From the NCBI GenBank assembly GCA_944472155.2, contig OX235273.1, forward strand, positions 108,274,582-108,338,581: a DNA stretch of 64,000 bases, in the 5' to 3' direction. Positions 55,401-56,780 of the stretch are shown here, piece after piece; position 1 is the first letter of the stretch, and each line of letters opens with the position of its first letter. The notes beneath the pieces were generated by a model. It had not been told where the DNA came from. It did no database searches and saw only the letters and a program-made list of their open reading frames with translations. The DNA comes from Trichobilharzia szidati. Taxonomy: Eukaryota > Platyhelminthes > Trematoda > Strigeidida > Schistosomatidae. The position numbers and the translations under genes were made by a program.

Positions 55401-55575
55401 TTCTTATAATTTATAGCATACAAAGAATAGTTCAAAGCCTTTGGCGTATACACACTTGGATATTGCTTCAAGTCATGGACCGTGTCCTGGAATTCCAACC
55501 GGTGTGCCTATACTAACATTGGCATCACGTTATCTTATTTCAGAACAATTTAACTGGCCAACCAAAAGAAAATGA
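7311..55575 (+). CDS. M17 family metallo-aminopeptidase (putative aminopeptidase W07G4.4-like), 11 exons
   Basis: M17 enzymes are di-metal cytosolic aminopeptidases that remove N-terminal residues from peptides. Exons: 7311-7454, 7592-7674, 9769-9907, 11934-12059, 15567-15756, 17729-17970, 28833-28994, 30348-30431, 32452-32538, 51706-51858 and 55417-55575. Joined length is 1569 bases, or 522 residues plus TGA, and every junction is GT-AG with matching phase. The family positions are all present: K262 and D267 ([11 protein letters not shown]), K274, D285 (HRDKCGAA), and D345, E347, R349 (NTDAEGR). The N-terminal third is the less conserved M17 domain and the rest is the catalytic domain. RAGVRVRV before NTDAEGR and the THLDIA stretch near the C terminus resemble the W07G4.4 subfamily more than classical LAP; this is from memory. 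Introns range from 137 bases to 19.2 kb and hold most of the retroelements listed here. Confidence 0.9.
7592..7674 (+). CDS. Aminopeptidase exon 2
   Basis: The acceptor is AATTTCAG and the donor is GTAAGT. It encodes [18 protein letters not shown] and onward, ending with two bases of a split codon completed by the T at 9769. Confidence 0.85.
8150..9660 (-). mobile_element. CR1/Jockey-type non-LTR element, 5'-truncated, reverse transcriptase only
   Basis: A 450-codon open frame (9572 down to 8220) encodes a non-LTR reverse transcriptase: [31 protein letters not shown] and the catalytic LYADD. After the palm come thumb and C-terminal regions typical of CR1/Jockey clades. The endonuclease is missing and the frame breaks upstream of 9572, so this is a dead 5'-truncated copy. 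It lies antisense in intron 2 of the aminopeptidase, starting about 110 bases before exon 3. Confidence 0.85.
8220..9572 (-). CDS. Reverse transcriptase of the CR1-like element
   Basis: The longest undamaged part of the CR1-like insertion. All RT palm motifs are present ([33 protein letters not shown]). The true ORF would begin further 5' with the endonuclease, so the stated start is only the first usable codon in the open part. Confidence 0.8.
   Translation of the reverse strand: MLPRDWKDAIVTPIQKGGSRQSPSNYRPISLTSTLIKTLERIIKKSIMAYLENRSLLSRAQHGFRRNLSCLSNLLTARESWVKSRDNRRPVDVVFIDFSKAFDKVPHKRLLMKLESLGIKGSLLNWLREFLIDRRQRVRINSKLSSWTAVRSGVPQGTVLGPLLFILYINELSLLTDSLMVLYADDLKIWRELKGNSDTSTLQEDLNKLSEWSIEWMLPINVAKCATMRIGQASTSSYELEGITLPSVQTHLDLGVIVSHDLKTTAHCRAVAARSFRSLWAIRRAFTRITRDMFTSLYTSLVRSRLENCIQAASPCLKGDSLILERVQRKATRMIHGMTYLSYEERLDSLNLFSLSYRRQRGDLITMFKILNNDYGPDLFSLFLPTRSEHLRGHNRRVQKPRRNHIAVEYWFSHRVINSWNRLPEEVVSATSADSFKKGLDNHRNLLEKD
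9769..9907 (+). CDS. Aminopeptidase exon 3
   Basis: The acceptor is TTCTTCAG and the donor is GTAAGT. It encodes [15 protein letters not shown] to GAFHALYV, part of the N-terminal M17 domain. A CR1 fragment ends only about 110 bases upstream. Confidence 0.85.
10734..10943 (+). repeat. Cluster of GCTGA pentamers
   Basis: GCTGA occurs nine times in about 210 bases of intron 3, at irregular spacing (2 to 13 or more bases between), often followed by AA. It is not a regular tandem repeat. No gene is seen in the rest of intron 3. Confidence 0.4.
11934..12059 (+). CDS. Aminopeptidase exon 4
   Basis: It is a phase 0 exon of 42 codons, PLEVREITP to HYAVDHKKI, with donor GTAAGC. Confidence 0.85.
12420..12714. 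repeat. Element with perfect 37-bp terminal inverted repeats
   Basis: Bases 12420-12456 and 12678-12714 are exact reverse complements. Each contains an inner palindrome (ACACTAGTAACTAGTGT). The match continues imperfectly inward through CTGAATTCTATCAGTCAG. There is no coding capacity. It could be a small MITE-like DNA transposon or a foldback element; no clear target-site duplication is seen. Confidence 0.65.
12540..12655 (-). mobile_element. SINE body, inverted copy inside the TIR element
   Basis: This is an approximate reverse complement of 12825-12950 (GCAGATACGCCTTGCTGACT, GGTGGAGCAGGGCTTCCTGC, ATCTAATATCATCAAA). The tRNA-like head is lost. Confidence 0.6.
12755..12955 (+). mobile_element. 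tRNA-derived SINE
   Basis: The head resembles a tRNA gene with a box A-like TAGCTCAGTGG and a box B-like GGGTTCGAATC, followed by an unrelated body. This suggests an RNA polymerase III promoter. It is not called as a functional tRNA because the anticodon arm region is not tRNA-like and the 3' half of the acceptor stem is missing. Confidence 0.6.
12960..13945 (-). mobile_element. RTE-like family B fragment, decayed
   Basis: The + strand text is the reverse complement of the RT C-terminal half and 3' region of the better preserved copy at 18461-19770 (for example the stretches around TTTGTTGGGCGATAACTTC and GTGTGACATTAGACATAAG). There are many stops and frameshifts. It lies antisense in intron 4. 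Confidence 0.7.
14027..14498 (+). mobile_element. Penelope-like element, GIY-YIG C-terminal fragment and 3' region
   Basis: The broken frame reads [10 protein letters not shown], then [20 protein letters not shown], then [10 protein letters not shown]. This matches the C-terminal part of Penelope-like proteins after the GIY-YIG nuclease core. Frameshifts and stops show it is dead. The same 3' sequence recurs at 45400-45765 (-) and 46185-46440 (+). Confidence 0.7.
14499..14522. repeat. (GT)n microsatellite
   Basis: About 12 GT units at the 3' edge of the Penelope-like fragment. Confidence 0.9.
14907..15172 (-). mobile_element. RTE-like family A insertion with inverted 5' part
   Basis: 14926-15084 is the family A 3' region on the - strand, ending in a CAGA-type tetramer tail (14907-14925 on +). 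At about 15085 the sequence switches to + strand RT code ([22 protein letters not shown] then DREVLWRC, 15085-15172). The arrangement matches 5' inversion by twin priming. Confidence 0.7.
15176..15420 (-). mobile_element. SM-alpha-like repeat with a decayed hammerhead ribozyme
   Basis: Read on the - strand, 15240-15310 keeps the hammerhead layout (CTGACCA, GTCCCAAACAGGAC, GAGA, GCGCATTC). The core has changed at two conserved places (CTGACCA for CTGANGA, GAGA for GAAA), so cleavage is unlikely. A region with GTTATCCACTAAGTCACTTG follows, shared with the copy near 54389-54500. Confidence 0.65.
15567..15756 (+). CDS. Aminopeptidase exon 5
   Basis: It encodes [19 protein letters not shown] onward to AAIVDRG, with one base of a split codon at the end. 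The LARD-like helix just before the catalytic domain is typical of M17 enzymes. Confidence 0.9.
16040..16260 (+). mobile_element. tRNA-derived SINE, second type
   Basis: It contains a box B-like GGGTTCGATTCC at about 16064 and a body with CTGGTAGTATGTCTTGAAAA and GTTAGCAACC, similar in order to copies at 33955-34140 (-) and 51985-52190 (+). Box A is not clear. Confidence 0.5.
16261..17728. other. Rest of intron 5, no recognised feature
   Basis: AT-rich intronic DNA with short GTTAGG-like runs around 17465-17570. These are too irregular to call telomeric repeats. No gene or known element is seen. Confidence 0.5.
17729..17970 (+). CDS. Aminopeptidase exon 6 (first metal-binding motif)
   Basis: It carries [11 protein letters not shown] and the following DLK and HRDKCGAA, which supply two metal ligands (K262, D267), the catalytic K274 and the D285 ligand. 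The acceptor is CCTTTAG and the donor is GTAACT. Confidence 0.95.
18055..18460 (-). mobile_element. RTE-like family B 3' fragment
   Basis: Reverse complement of the family B C-terminal and 3' region (CCTACGTTCCCCACTCGG at its 3' end). It lies head-to-tail with the next family B copy and in the same orientation. Confidence 0.7.
18461..19770 (-). mobile_element. RTE-like family B element, 5'-truncated
   Basis: It contains most of the reverse transcriptase ([37 protein letters not shown], catalytic LDFADD) and the C-terminal region ([36 protein letters not shown]). A frameshift near 19200 splits the frame into 19714-19190 and 19215-18589. No endonuclease is seen. The 3' end has A/T-rich AATAA repeats. 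The lab names SR2/SR3/Perere may apply, but this was not tested. Confidence 0.85.
18589..19714 (-). pseudogene. Family B reverse transcriptase with one frameshift
   Basis: Two overlapping open frames meet near 19200, where the palm ([16 protein letters not shown]) continues into the thumb ([15 protein letters not shown]) one frame over. A polyglutamine run (seven Q after TN) is coded by a CAA/CAG repeat at about 19120-19140 and varies between copies. Confidence 0.8.
19850..20140 (-). mobile_element. RTE-like family A 3'-end fragment
   Basis: It begins with the family A 3' end (reverse complement of GCCACACTCTATGTAGAACA and related sequence) and carries the segment with ATGCATCTGCGCATCATTGAG. 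It directly abuts the next copy in the opposite direction. Confidence 0.65.
20145..21382 (+). mobile_element. RTE-like family A element, 5'-truncated, RT C-terminal half and 3' end
   Basis: Broken frames at 20145-20510, 20538-20768 and 20806-21138 together give the RT palm onward: [65 protein letters not shown]. It ends with the family A 3' end (TTCTATGTTGAATCCAGCCAG). There are stops between the frames. Confidence 0.8.
21390..21590 (-). mobile_element. RTE-like family B fragment
   Basis: Nearly the same as 18265-18460 (shared CAGCGAAGGCAGGTATTGAT and the AATACGTCTTT end). Confidence 0.65.
21600..21965 (-). mobile_element. RTE-like family A fragment
   Basis: It shares ATAGTGAATGCATCTGCGCA with the 19985-20125 fragment and extends into decayed RT C-terminal code. 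It belongs to the same subfamily as 19850-20140. Confidence 0.6.
22112..22132. repeat. (AT)n microsatellite
   Basis: About ten AT units. The surrounding 21970-22490 shows no other feature. Confidence 0.85.
22500..23280 (+). mobile_element. RTE-like family B fragment, decayed
   Basis: Broken + strand code for the RT ([12 protein letters not shown] at about 22620, then a [13 protein letters not shown] degenerate stretch), ending with AAGCCCTATGTTCCATTTGG, the family B 3' end. An eleven-G run near 23143 lies within. Confidence 0.65.
23500..24180 (+). mobile_element. RTE-like family A fragment
   Basis: It encodes [39 protein letters not shown] and, after frameshifts, [19 protein letters not shown]. 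It ends near the 3' region but lacks the tetramer tail. Confidence 0.75.
24736..24748. repeat. Left copy of the 13-base direct repeat (candidate target-site duplication)
   Basis: AATAGGGTCGTGT lies next to the tetramer tail; the same 13 bases are at 27578-27590. Confidence 0.6.
24749..27577 (-). mobile_element. RTE-like family A element, youngest-looking copy
   Basis: It carries an uninterrupted ORF (endonuclease C-terminal part, RT, C-terminal region), a 3' UTR and a GACC-type tetramer tail (24749-24763). A 13-base direct repeat, AATAGGGTCGTGT, lies on both sides (24736-24748 and 27578-27590) and is a candidate target-site duplication. The 5' end is truncated inside the endonuclease. Confidence 0.85.
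24938..27577 (-). CDS. RTE-like family A endonuclease/reverse transcriptase, N-terminally truncated
   Basis: About 880 codons are open on the - strand. The endonuclease part keeps [30 protein letters not shown] and DTDHALV but lacks its N-terminal motifs. The RT has [72 protein letters not shown] and the catalytic [15 protein letters not shown]-terminal region with [18 protein letters not shown] and [15 protein letters not shown] follows. The protein would copy its own RNA at a nicked target. The frame has no natural start because of the truncation, so it is not expected to act by itself. It is antisense in aminopeptidase intron 6. Confidence 0.85.
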   Translation of the reverse strand, partial: TRRCLFVISAYAPTDCSSDETKDEFYQKLSSLLRKARRSDIVVLAGDFNAQVGKLCQSEKNVGGTYGIPCQRTDNGDRLLQFCSDNHLYLVSTNFKHKERHCLTWRPPSSNQRWTQIDHIAISYRWRGSVGDCRSFWNTCVDTDHALVRARMCLRLNGRRKQLAVNPSRPQLDQGTKSLFEEELAKHISEFDSCAHPEEAWKNIQSAIDTAVKAVNKVNPKVSKSHWISTASSELIDARRLIPASSEFNEERKLHKKKLTKSLRKDREQWWLTKAKEMEKASAIGNTRQLFRLIRETGGKRQMISETISEKNGTIISSQDRRLERWKEHYEEQFNWPTATLNLPDIQHLPEWEIDTGPPSLTEVTKAVTNLKLGKAAGPDLLTPEVFKYGGDSLLSALTEVLGSVWESEEVPSGWCKSLIIPIYKKGDKSSCDNHRGISLTNIVSKILGSIILRRLSGARETQTRENQAGFRPGRGCIDHIFTLRQILEHRHSYRRPTIIIFLDLKAAFDSVDREVLWRCLAVKGMPRKYIALIKALYSYSCSQVRAYGELSSEVVTTSGVRQGCPLSPFLFNFIIDVLMDLTLSHFSDSGIDLLPGNNLVDLEYADDIVLLGEDSDKMQSLLNTLSNNLRMFGMRFAPVKCKMMLQDWTSSTPRLEIGSEVVEHVDRFNYLGSTISPNGLISDEISARIQRARFAFASFRRLWRRRDIRLSTKGRVYCSTVRSVLLYGCETWPLRAEDMKRLAVFDHRCLRSISRVKWYNKVSNIEVRRRVLGKAGKSIDETVKLLRLRWLGHVLRMPSHRLPRRAMLADIGPGWKRASGGQTKTWHQSMKSTTVNLSHVGRCRLPGWGPRDGKNQWLETIGDMAQNRSQWRRCIHSL
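27578..27590. repeat. Right copy of the 13-base direct repeat
   Basis: Identical to 24736-24748. The element's reading frame stays open through it (HDPITRR), so it may instead be native element sequence. Confidence 0.5.
27591..28285. other. Intron 6 DNA without recognised features
   Basis: It contains a short imperfect (AAT)n run at 27680-27715. A 72-codon + strand ORF at 27781-27999 shows no motif. Confidence 0.5.
28290..28470 (-). mobile_element. tRNA-derived SINE with a hammerhead relic
   Basis: On the - strand it reads a tRNA-like head (TGGCTGAATGGTATACGAGC, then GGTTCGAACC) and then CCGATGA, a CCCAAACTAGG hairpin, GAAGCAGCTGTC and CAGTACTCC. The hammerhead core is damaged (CCGATGA, GAAG). 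It is the left arm of an inverted pair with 28530-28710. Confidence 0.75.
28530..28710 (+). mobile_element. tRNA-derived SINE, inverted partner
   Basis: Same family as 28290-28470 in the opposite direction (TGGCTGAATGGTATACGAGC, CCTGGGTTCGAAG). The ribozyme stem II is deleted (GATGATTCCGATGAAACAGC). Confidence 0.75.
28833..28994 (+). CDS. Aminopeptidase exon 7 (NTDAEGR signature)
   Basis: The M17 signature NTDAEGR is encoded at 28935-28955. Exon 7 follows a 10.9-kb intron filled with RTE-like insertions. The donor is GTAAGC. Confidence 0.95.
29384..29570 (-). mobile_element. tRNA-derived SINE with a complete hammerhead ribozyme core
   Basis: On the - strand the head has a box A-like GCGGCTTAATGG and box B GGGTTCGAATCC, then the hammerhead at 29455-29410, then a tail with CAATGGTTCTCTAACTAATG. 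It lies antisense in intron 7. Confidence 0.8.
29410..29455 (-). ncRNA. Type I-like minimal hammerhead ribozyme
   Basis: On the - strand the order is GTACTG (stem I), CTGAAGA (core), GTCC-CAAACTA-GGAC (stem II and loop), GAAA (core), CAGCTGTC with the cleavage site after the C, then CAGTAC (stem I). Stem I pairs over six bases without mismatch and stem II over four. Stem III is only a short self-complementary ACAGCTGT, as in schistosome SM-alpha ribozymes, which may favour action as a dimer. Self-cleavage is an inference from the intact core. Confidence 0.75.
29760..30185 (+). mobile_element. RTE-like family A RT fragment
   Basis: Broken code for the RT palm: a [12 protein letters not shown] stretch at 29810, then [32 protein letters not shown]. 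The catalytic YADD has become FADN. Truncated at both ends. Confidence 0.7.
30348..30431 (+). CDS. Aminopeptidase exon 8
   Basis: 28 codons including [11 protein letters not shown], the strand after the signature that matches the ATLTG motif of M17 enzymes. Confidence 0.9.
30435..30925. other. Intron 8 DNA without recognised features
   Basis: A 117-codon + ORF (30451-30804) runs straight on from the exon 8 splice donor. It is AT-rich with no motif and is read as chance. Confidence 0.5.
30950..31390 (-). mobile_element. RTE-like family B fragment
   Basis: Reverse complement of the RT thumb region ([24 protein letters not shown] reading, with the glutamine repeat) and the palm. It may be the inverted 5' part of the copy at 31830-32350. 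Confidence 0.65.
31830..32350 (+). mobile_element. RTE-like family B 3' part
   Basis: It reads [20 protein letters not shown], then in other frames [20 protein letters not shown], and ends with GAAGCCCTATGTTCC and an (AAT)n tail just before exon 9. The 440 bases between this and the - strand piece are not recognised. Confidence 0.7.
32452..32538 (+). CDS. Aminopeptidase exon 9
   Basis: 29 codons, [13 protein letters not shown] to GSLLGEMHE. The acceptor is ACGATAG and the donor is GTAAGC, which opens the 19.2-kb intron 9. Confidence 0.9.
32640..33065. other. Intron 9 start, no recognised feature
   Basis: A short family B 3'-end-like piece (ATTGGGTTCCGAGTGTAATA near 32605) is followed by unrecognised AT-rich DNA with a (CT)n stretch at 32743-32760. 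Confidence 0.4.
33068..33365 (-). mobile_element. Penelope-like element fragment, linker between RT and GIY-YIG
   Basis: The - strand frame reads [19 protein letters not shown], then [20 protein letters not shown], then [20 protein letters not shown]. These match the RT thumb end and the linker before the GIY-YIG nuclease of Penelope-like elements. A (GGTT)n run inside KPTNQPTTS keeps the frame open. Truncated at both ends. Confidence 0.65.
33366..33950. other. Intron 9 DNA with (GT)n, otherwise unrecognised
   Basis: (GT)n at about 33369-33386. The rest is purine-rich with repeated GTTAGAT- and GGTAGAG-like words but no clear unit. Confidence 0.4.
33955..34140 (-). mobile_element. tRNA-derived SINE, second type
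   Basis: On the - strand it has GTGTCGGTGACACAGCGGTT, then ACCATGCACATGGTC, then box B GGGGTTCGATCCCC, followed by a body with CCAGTAATAATAGCTGGTAA. The closest relative in the window is 48670-48835. Confidence 0.65.
34690..34865 (-). mobile_element. tRNA-derived SINE with a decayed hammerhead (left arm)
   Basis: On the - strand it has CTGAATGGTCTACAAGCTCG, then GGTTTGAACCC, then GTCAATGAATCCCAAACCAG and GACGACATAGCTGTTCAAC. The ribozyme core is lost. A G-rich run interrupts the tail at 34731-34746. Confidence 0.65.
35353..35400. repeat. (AAT)n(AGT)n microsatellite
   Basis: Compound trinucleotide repeat in the left arm. The right-arm counterpart at 44327-44357 is shorter. Confidence 0.85.
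35640..35935 (-). mobile_element. RTE-like family A 3' end (left arm)
   Basis: The tail is a CAGA-type tetramer (CTGTCTGTCTGG on +), followed by the family 3' region up to the reverse complement of CCTCGGGACTCTAAGAATC. The right-arm partner is 43795-44070. Confidence 0.7.
36497..36760 (-). pseudogene. Penelope-like element C-terminal fragment (left arm)
   Basis: The end of a - strand frame reads [20 protein letters not shown], then [20 protein letters not shown], then a stop. This is the characteristic C-terminal end of Penelope-like proteins after the GIY-YIG domain. The upstream part of the frame (above about 36760) is antisense Gypsy sequence, so the two elements meet there. Confidence 0.7.
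36867..39920 (+). CDS. Ty3/Gypsy pol polyprotein, left arm, chimeric at its 3' end
   Basis: 1017 codons are open. Order: aspartic protease ([10 protein letters not shown], residues 9-18), RT with [18 protein letters not shown] and catalytic YLDD (303-306), RNase H (TDHKPLTY near 518), integrase HHCC (from about 641) and DDE (D near 707, [10 protein letters not shown] near 765, NGMVERL near 800), then a GPY-like DGPY. ATG at 36867 follows an open in-frame stretch; sequence just before it may be the eroded gag zinc region. No gag, LTR or primer site is visible. The last 13 or so residues ([13 protein letters not shown]) come from the opposite arm across the central junction, replacing the natural C terminus seen in the copy at 1-1443. 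Confidence 0.9.
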   Translation: MSQTRYLVDTGAEVSVLPATSADRQKEPNFNLQAANGKPIATYSQTVGLRKPIQWIFLLADATMPIIGTDLLNHHDLLVDVRRKRLIDNTTSLSIKGITYIGPSLSIVKMKAILDPTSQPIVHKYPELNCPSNDLPCITSNVMHHIITSGQPVTSKARRLAPDKLRIARNEFDHMLTLGIIRPSNSPWASPLHMVPKKDSNDWRPTGDYRRVNAKTTPDCYPLPHIHDLTTTLSGASIFSKIDLVKAYNQIPMATEDIPKTAIITPFGLFEFLRMPFGLRNAAQTFQRFINEVFRGLDFVYAYLDDCLIASPDKETHLRHLDLAFERLRQHGVTINIQKCQVGVDSLDFLGHTIDCQGIHPLATKVEAILNFPEPKTVKCLRTFNGLASYYRRFIPNCASLIQPLTDLLQGNNKSIEFDASSRHAFTQVKKAIADATLLMYQDPTAPLSISVDASDTAIGAVLQQLVNKEWQPLAFFSRRLQLAETKYSTFGRELLAMYCAIRHFRHSVEGREFIIFTDHKPLTYSLNSTSDKYSPRESRQLDCVSQFASDIRHVSGVNNTVADALSCICSFTQIDGIDLVKLARLQKEDTELQHELSKTTLQLAEKPLGIGKDTILCDISTSTPRPIVPKSYRRNVFNTLHGLSHPGIRATVKLVTSRFCWPGINKEVREWAHTCLACQKCKVIRHTKSPLGTFLIPGARFEHVHIDLVGPLPESHGYTYMLTCIDRFTRWPEAVPLKDISAETVARVFVERWIANFGCPYSITTDRGRQFESGLFFALTKILGCMHFRTTAHHPQANGMVERLHRQLKAGLSAANNTHWTESLPLVLLGIRNALKTDSGCTTSELVYGTTLRLPGEFVSPSSFPPAVDHSSYVSRLTNAMRSVKPAPFRPQSTDVFVHPCLETSSHVFVRRDSVRRPLEPPYDGPYNVIKRTNKFFVLDKKGRGDTVSIDRLKPAYLEGNPISLELNVPHNPQVIEYPVVFEELPSTAKATETSVEDSKKTRFGGFRRAREFFED
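39768..40976 (-). pseudogene. Ty3/Gypsy integrase part, right arm
   Basis: 402 codons with the HHCC region, DDE core and GPY-like module as in the other copies. It is the continuation of 42859-40892 after the frameshift. Like the left copy, its 3' end runs through the central junction into the opposite arm ([19 protein letters not shown]), so its C terminus is not natural. Confidence 0.9.
39851..39876. other. 26-base spacer at the centre of the inverted repeat
   Basis: The spacer continues the left Gypsy copy (TTCGGTCGAAGACTCTAAG as in the copy at 1-1443). At 39877 the sequence turns into the opposite strand, with GTT shared by both sides of the junction. Confidence 0.8.
40892..42859 (-). 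pseudogene. Ty3/Gypsy pol, right arm, protease-RT-RNase H part
   Basis: 655 codons match residues 1 to about 630 of the left copy, with the same protease, YLDD and RNase H motifs and about a dozen substitutions. A single-base deletion near 40980 shifts the frame (STPRPS instead of STPRPIVPK), separating it from the integrase part. Confidence 0.9.
42966..43229 (+). pseudogene. Penelope-like element C-terminal fragment (right arm)
   Basis: Mirror copy of 36497-36760 with the same reading ([34 protein letters not shown]). Confidence 0.7.
43795..44070 (+). mobile_element. RTE-like family A 3' end (right arm)
   Basis: Mirror of 35640-35935. It runs from GGGACTCTAAGAATC to TTGAATCCAGACAGACAGAC. 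Confidence 0.7.
44850..45030 (+). mobile_element. tRNA-derived SINE with a decayed hammerhead (right arm)
   Basis: Mirror of 34690-34865 (CTGAATGGTCTACAAGCTCG, GGTTTGAACCC). Confidence 0.65.
45354..45383. repeat. Perfect 14-bp hairpin at the edge of the right arm
   Basis: 45354-45367 (AACGTTCTCATTTT) and 45370-45383 are exact reverse complements around AG. The right-arm match to the left arm stops inside its first bases. Confidence 0.8.
45400..46118 (-). mobile_element. Penelope-like element with internal deletion, - strand copy
   Basis: On the - strand: RT motif region [19 protein letters not shown], then [12 protein letters not shown] (catalytic region; the residue before VDD is N), then LPFLDIL-like [20 protein letters not shown] and [20 protein letters not shown]. 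It then joins directly to the GIY-YIG C-terminal end (ACGTGTTTGGGGCG) and the 3' region. Frameshifts are present. Confidence 0.75.
46121..46440 (+). mobile_element. Penelope-like element, inverted + strand copy
   Basis: It starts at CAGTTTCTGCCCTGTTCGG, repeats the same RT to GIY-YIG join (AATCCAACGTGTTTGGGG) and runs to the 3' region and an (AT)n tract. Head-to-head with 45400-46118. Confidence 0.75.
46434..46461. repeat. (AT)n microsatellite
   Basis: At the 3' end of the Penelope-like copy. Another (AT)n lies at 46859-46876. Confidence 0.85.
46465..47685. other. Intron 9 DNA, largely unrecognised
   Basis: It contains (AAT)n at about 46575-46590, a second copy of sequence resembling the arm's flank (GAATGTCAAGTGGGAAAACA near 46635) and (GT)n at 47570-47582. 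No coding signal. Confidence 0.4.
47690..48205 (+). mobile_element. RTE-like family A 3' fragment, decayed
   Basis: It follows the family order (GTGTTGGGTAAAGAGGGTAA, AAGTCTGTGACAGTTGGTTT, CTAAGAACTAATGGCTGGAG) and ends TTCTATGTTGAAACTCATTC with an ATTC-type tail. Confidence 0.65.
48206..48665. other. Intron 9 DNA, no recognised feature
   Basis: AT-rich, with an (ATC)n-like run at 48430-48447. Confidence 0.4.
48670..48835 (+). mobile_element. tRNA-derived SINE, second type
   Basis: Head GTCGGTGGGACAATGGTTAG (box A-like), then ACCATGCACAAGTCC and box B GGGGTTCGATCCCC. The body reads GATATCAATGGTCGGCCTGC. The best preserved of this type. Confidence 0.65.
49370..49990 (-). mobile_element. RTE-like family A 3' part
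   Basis: From a short GGTC-type tail (CGGTCGGTTTTCGACATAG) through the 3' UTR to RT C-terminal code [19 protein letters not shown] and [18 protein letters not shown]. 5'-truncated near 49990. Confidence 0.75.
49991..50685. other. AT-rich intron DNA, no recognised feature
   Basis: Very AT-rich stretch with (TTA)n at about 50375-50392. No coding signal. Confidence 0.5.
50690..51441 (+). mobile_element. RTE-like family A 3' part with GACC-type tail
   Basis: Begins in the RT palm (the catalytic YADD as [14 protein letters not shown] in a broken frame) and runs through [19 protein letters not shown] to the 3' UTR and the tail at 51421-51440. A deletion removes part between VRRRV and the NQWL-type region (join near 51197). 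Confidence 0.75.
51706..51858 (+). CDS. Aminopeptidase exon 10
   Basis: 51 codons, [18 protein letters not shown] to [11 protein letters not shown] long pyrimidine tract precedes the acceptor TTTAG, and the donor is GTAAGT. Confidence 0.9.
51985..52190 (+). mobile_element. tRNA-derived SINE, second type, decayed
   Basis: TTGACCACGTGTATGGTGTG then GGGGTTCGATCCTC (box B-like), with the body CCAGTAGTAAGACTGGTAAG and TGGGCATGAGGTTGGCAA, as in the - strand copy at 33955-34140. Confidence 0.55.
52240..52640 (+). mobile_element. RTE-like family A 3' fragment, decayed
   Basis: Follows the family order (GGAAAAGAGTTGGAGCCGGT, CAATCCATGAAGTCTTTGAC, CTCAAAAGCGTTCTCAATGA) and ends AGTTGTACGTTGCAGCTTAG with a CAGT-type tail. 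Confidence 0.6.
52660..53310 (+). mobile_element. RTE-like family A RT fragment, decayed
   Basis: Recognisable pieces are ATTTAACTGTGTCGATC (FDSVD region), ATGCAGAGTCTTCTGAACAC and GTGTGTACTGCGCAATAG. Deletions and stops are many. Confidence 0.6.
53318..54035 (-). mobile_element. RTE-like family A 3' part with CAGC-type tail
   Basis: The tail is the reverse complement of CTGGCTGGCTGG (53320-53331). The C-terminal region of the RT then reads, from high to low coordinates, [51 protein letters not shown] and [15 protein letters not shown], with frameshifts. Confidence 0.75.
54115..54179 (-). ncRNA. SM-alpha type hammerhead ribozyme, probably impaired
   Basis: On the - strand it has CTGACGA, GTCC-CAAATA-GGAC, GAAA, then TGCGCATC with the cleavage site after the C, and CTGGATTCCACTGCC. 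This is the SM-alpha layout known from Schistosoma. Between the 5' stem I strand (ATCCAG) and CTGACGA there are three extra bases (TGA), which would bulge next to the core. Confidence 0.75.
54189..54388 (-). mobile_element. RTE-like family A 3' fragment inserted in the SM-alpha repeat
   Basis: About 200 bases of 3' UTR only (reverse complement from TTCAACATAGAACTTTGCAC). The near-identical 10-base flanks support a separate target-primed insertion. Confidence 0.7.
54640..54960 (-). mobile_element. RTE-like family B 3' fragment, decayed
   Basis: Shares CCGATTGGAACATATAGGGC and the following block order with the 3' end of the copy at 18461-19770. Confidence 0.6.
55150..55365 (+). mobile_element. 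tRNA-derived SINE with a damaged hammerhead
   Basis: Head CCCAGTGGCTCAGTGGTGTA and box B-like GGTTTGAACCCC, then AGATAAAGAGTCCCAAACTA, GGACGAGACAGC and GTCCAGTACTCCC. The core is changed (ATAAAGA for CTGANGA, GAGA for GAAA). It ends 50 bases before exon 11. Confidence 0.7.
55417..55575 (+). CDS. Aminopeptidase exon 11 (C terminus)
   Basis: 52 codons plus TGA at 55573-55575. It includes [11 protein letters not shown], the C-terminal strand of the M17 fold. An AATAAA overlaps the stop and a better placed one lies at 55835-55840. Confidence 0.9.
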   Translation, partial: HTKNSSKPLAYTHLDIASSHGPCPGIPTGVPILTLASRYLISEQFNWPTKRK

Positions 55576-55834
55576 ATAAACCTATGAATTAATTGTGCTT
55601 TTTTGGGAGGGATAATTTTCGATATTAGGATCAAATGTCATTGTCATAAATGATTACTTGTCATATTTTTTAATGGTGCTATATAGTTCATGGTGTATTT
55701 ATGTGTATGTGTGTTATTCTGTAATCAAGAAGAGTTTTGATTATGTTCTTTCTGTGTGTATGATTAGGATTATGATCTCTGTATTCGGCTGTCTATGATT
55801 CTTTTTCTCTAAAAATCTGAATTTCTTGTATGAT

Positions 55835-55840
55835 AATAAA
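55835..55840 (+). terminator. Candidate polyadenylation signal of the aminopeptidase gene
   Basis: AATAAA lies 260 bases after the stop, followed by T/G-rich sequence (TTTGTTTGTTTG) as expected downstream of a cleavage site. Confidence 0.5.
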
Positions 55841-55889
55841 AGAATCTTGTGACGTATTTGTTTGTTTGTTTGTATATTCTCTGCGTCTA

Positions 55890-56105
55890 AGGGTGTTCAG
55901 TGGTTCATCCTCGTCACGAAGAATGATCCAGGTTTGATTTCCCGGCCGATATACTCATAAAAACCTTACCTATTTTAGTAGCCAATGTAGAGGGAAGATT
56001 GAATATGAAGCTAGTAACTCTACTCGGTAGATGAAACACCACCTACACCACTGCTGAAACCTCAAAAGACTTCCTATTCGACGTGAGGGGAACACTTACC
56101 TTGTT
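55890..56105 (+). mobile_element. tRNA-derived SINE, second type, decayed
   Basis: TTCAGTGGTTCATCCTCGTC and GGTTTGATTTCCC correspond weakly to the head, and the body ends TCAAAAGACTTCCTATTCG as in the sequence near 34440-34490. Confidence 0.4.
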
Positions 56106-56280
56106 TTTAGGTTATTACTTTTTATGCTACTCATAAGTAATATGAAACAATCAATTATAATTAACTGTGACAATAACGCGTTGATATTGAAGATTACAAA
56201 TGGTGTAGAACAAATTTCTCAGTGTTTTAAGTACTATACACGTTTACGGAAATTCATCTACAGTTGGCTGAATACTTTTA

Positions 56281-56470
56281 GAATTTAGAGAATGGTATAC
56301 GAGCCAGCTTGCCTTGTAACTGGAAGGTCCTGGGTTCGAACCCCTAGCGGTCGATGCGTAGTGCCGATGATCCCAAATTAGGATGAGAGAGCTGTCTGGT
56401 AGTACTCCTTGGTTTTCAATGGTTCTCTAACTGACATCAATCTGTGATCAAACTCGTATAAATAAATTTA
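56281..56470 (+). mobile_element. tRNA-derived SINE, hammerhead subfamily
   Basis: GAATGGTATACGAGCCAGCT, GGGTTCGAACCCC, then CCGATGATCCCAAATTAGGA and GAGAGAGCTGTC. The core is damaged. 5'-truncated in box A. Confidence 0.7.
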
Positions 56471-56780
56471 ATCCTGACAAACCAAACTCTTGACAATTCA
56501 CAGAAATTTGAGCAAAGCAAGAACTACAGTTTTAGCAGTTTTATTTCGTTGCCTTCTCGTCAGCTGCTTACAGGGCAAAGACATTATTAAATATATCTAC
56601 AAAAACAATTTTAGCATACGTGCACAGGGTTCATTTTAAACAAAAAGCAATCAATCGATCAATATATGCATACGGTAATAATAATTATATATATATAATA
56701 TTAAACACTATTCCGAACAATATTAATCATACACAATGAAAACTTTTCAGCATCTTGCATTCGAATGAAAAATATCCAGT

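Noticed and set aside
56701..56780. Continuation of the CR1-like ORF2 past the gap
   Set aside because: The residues after the N run do not resemble an RT, and the frame through N is artificial.
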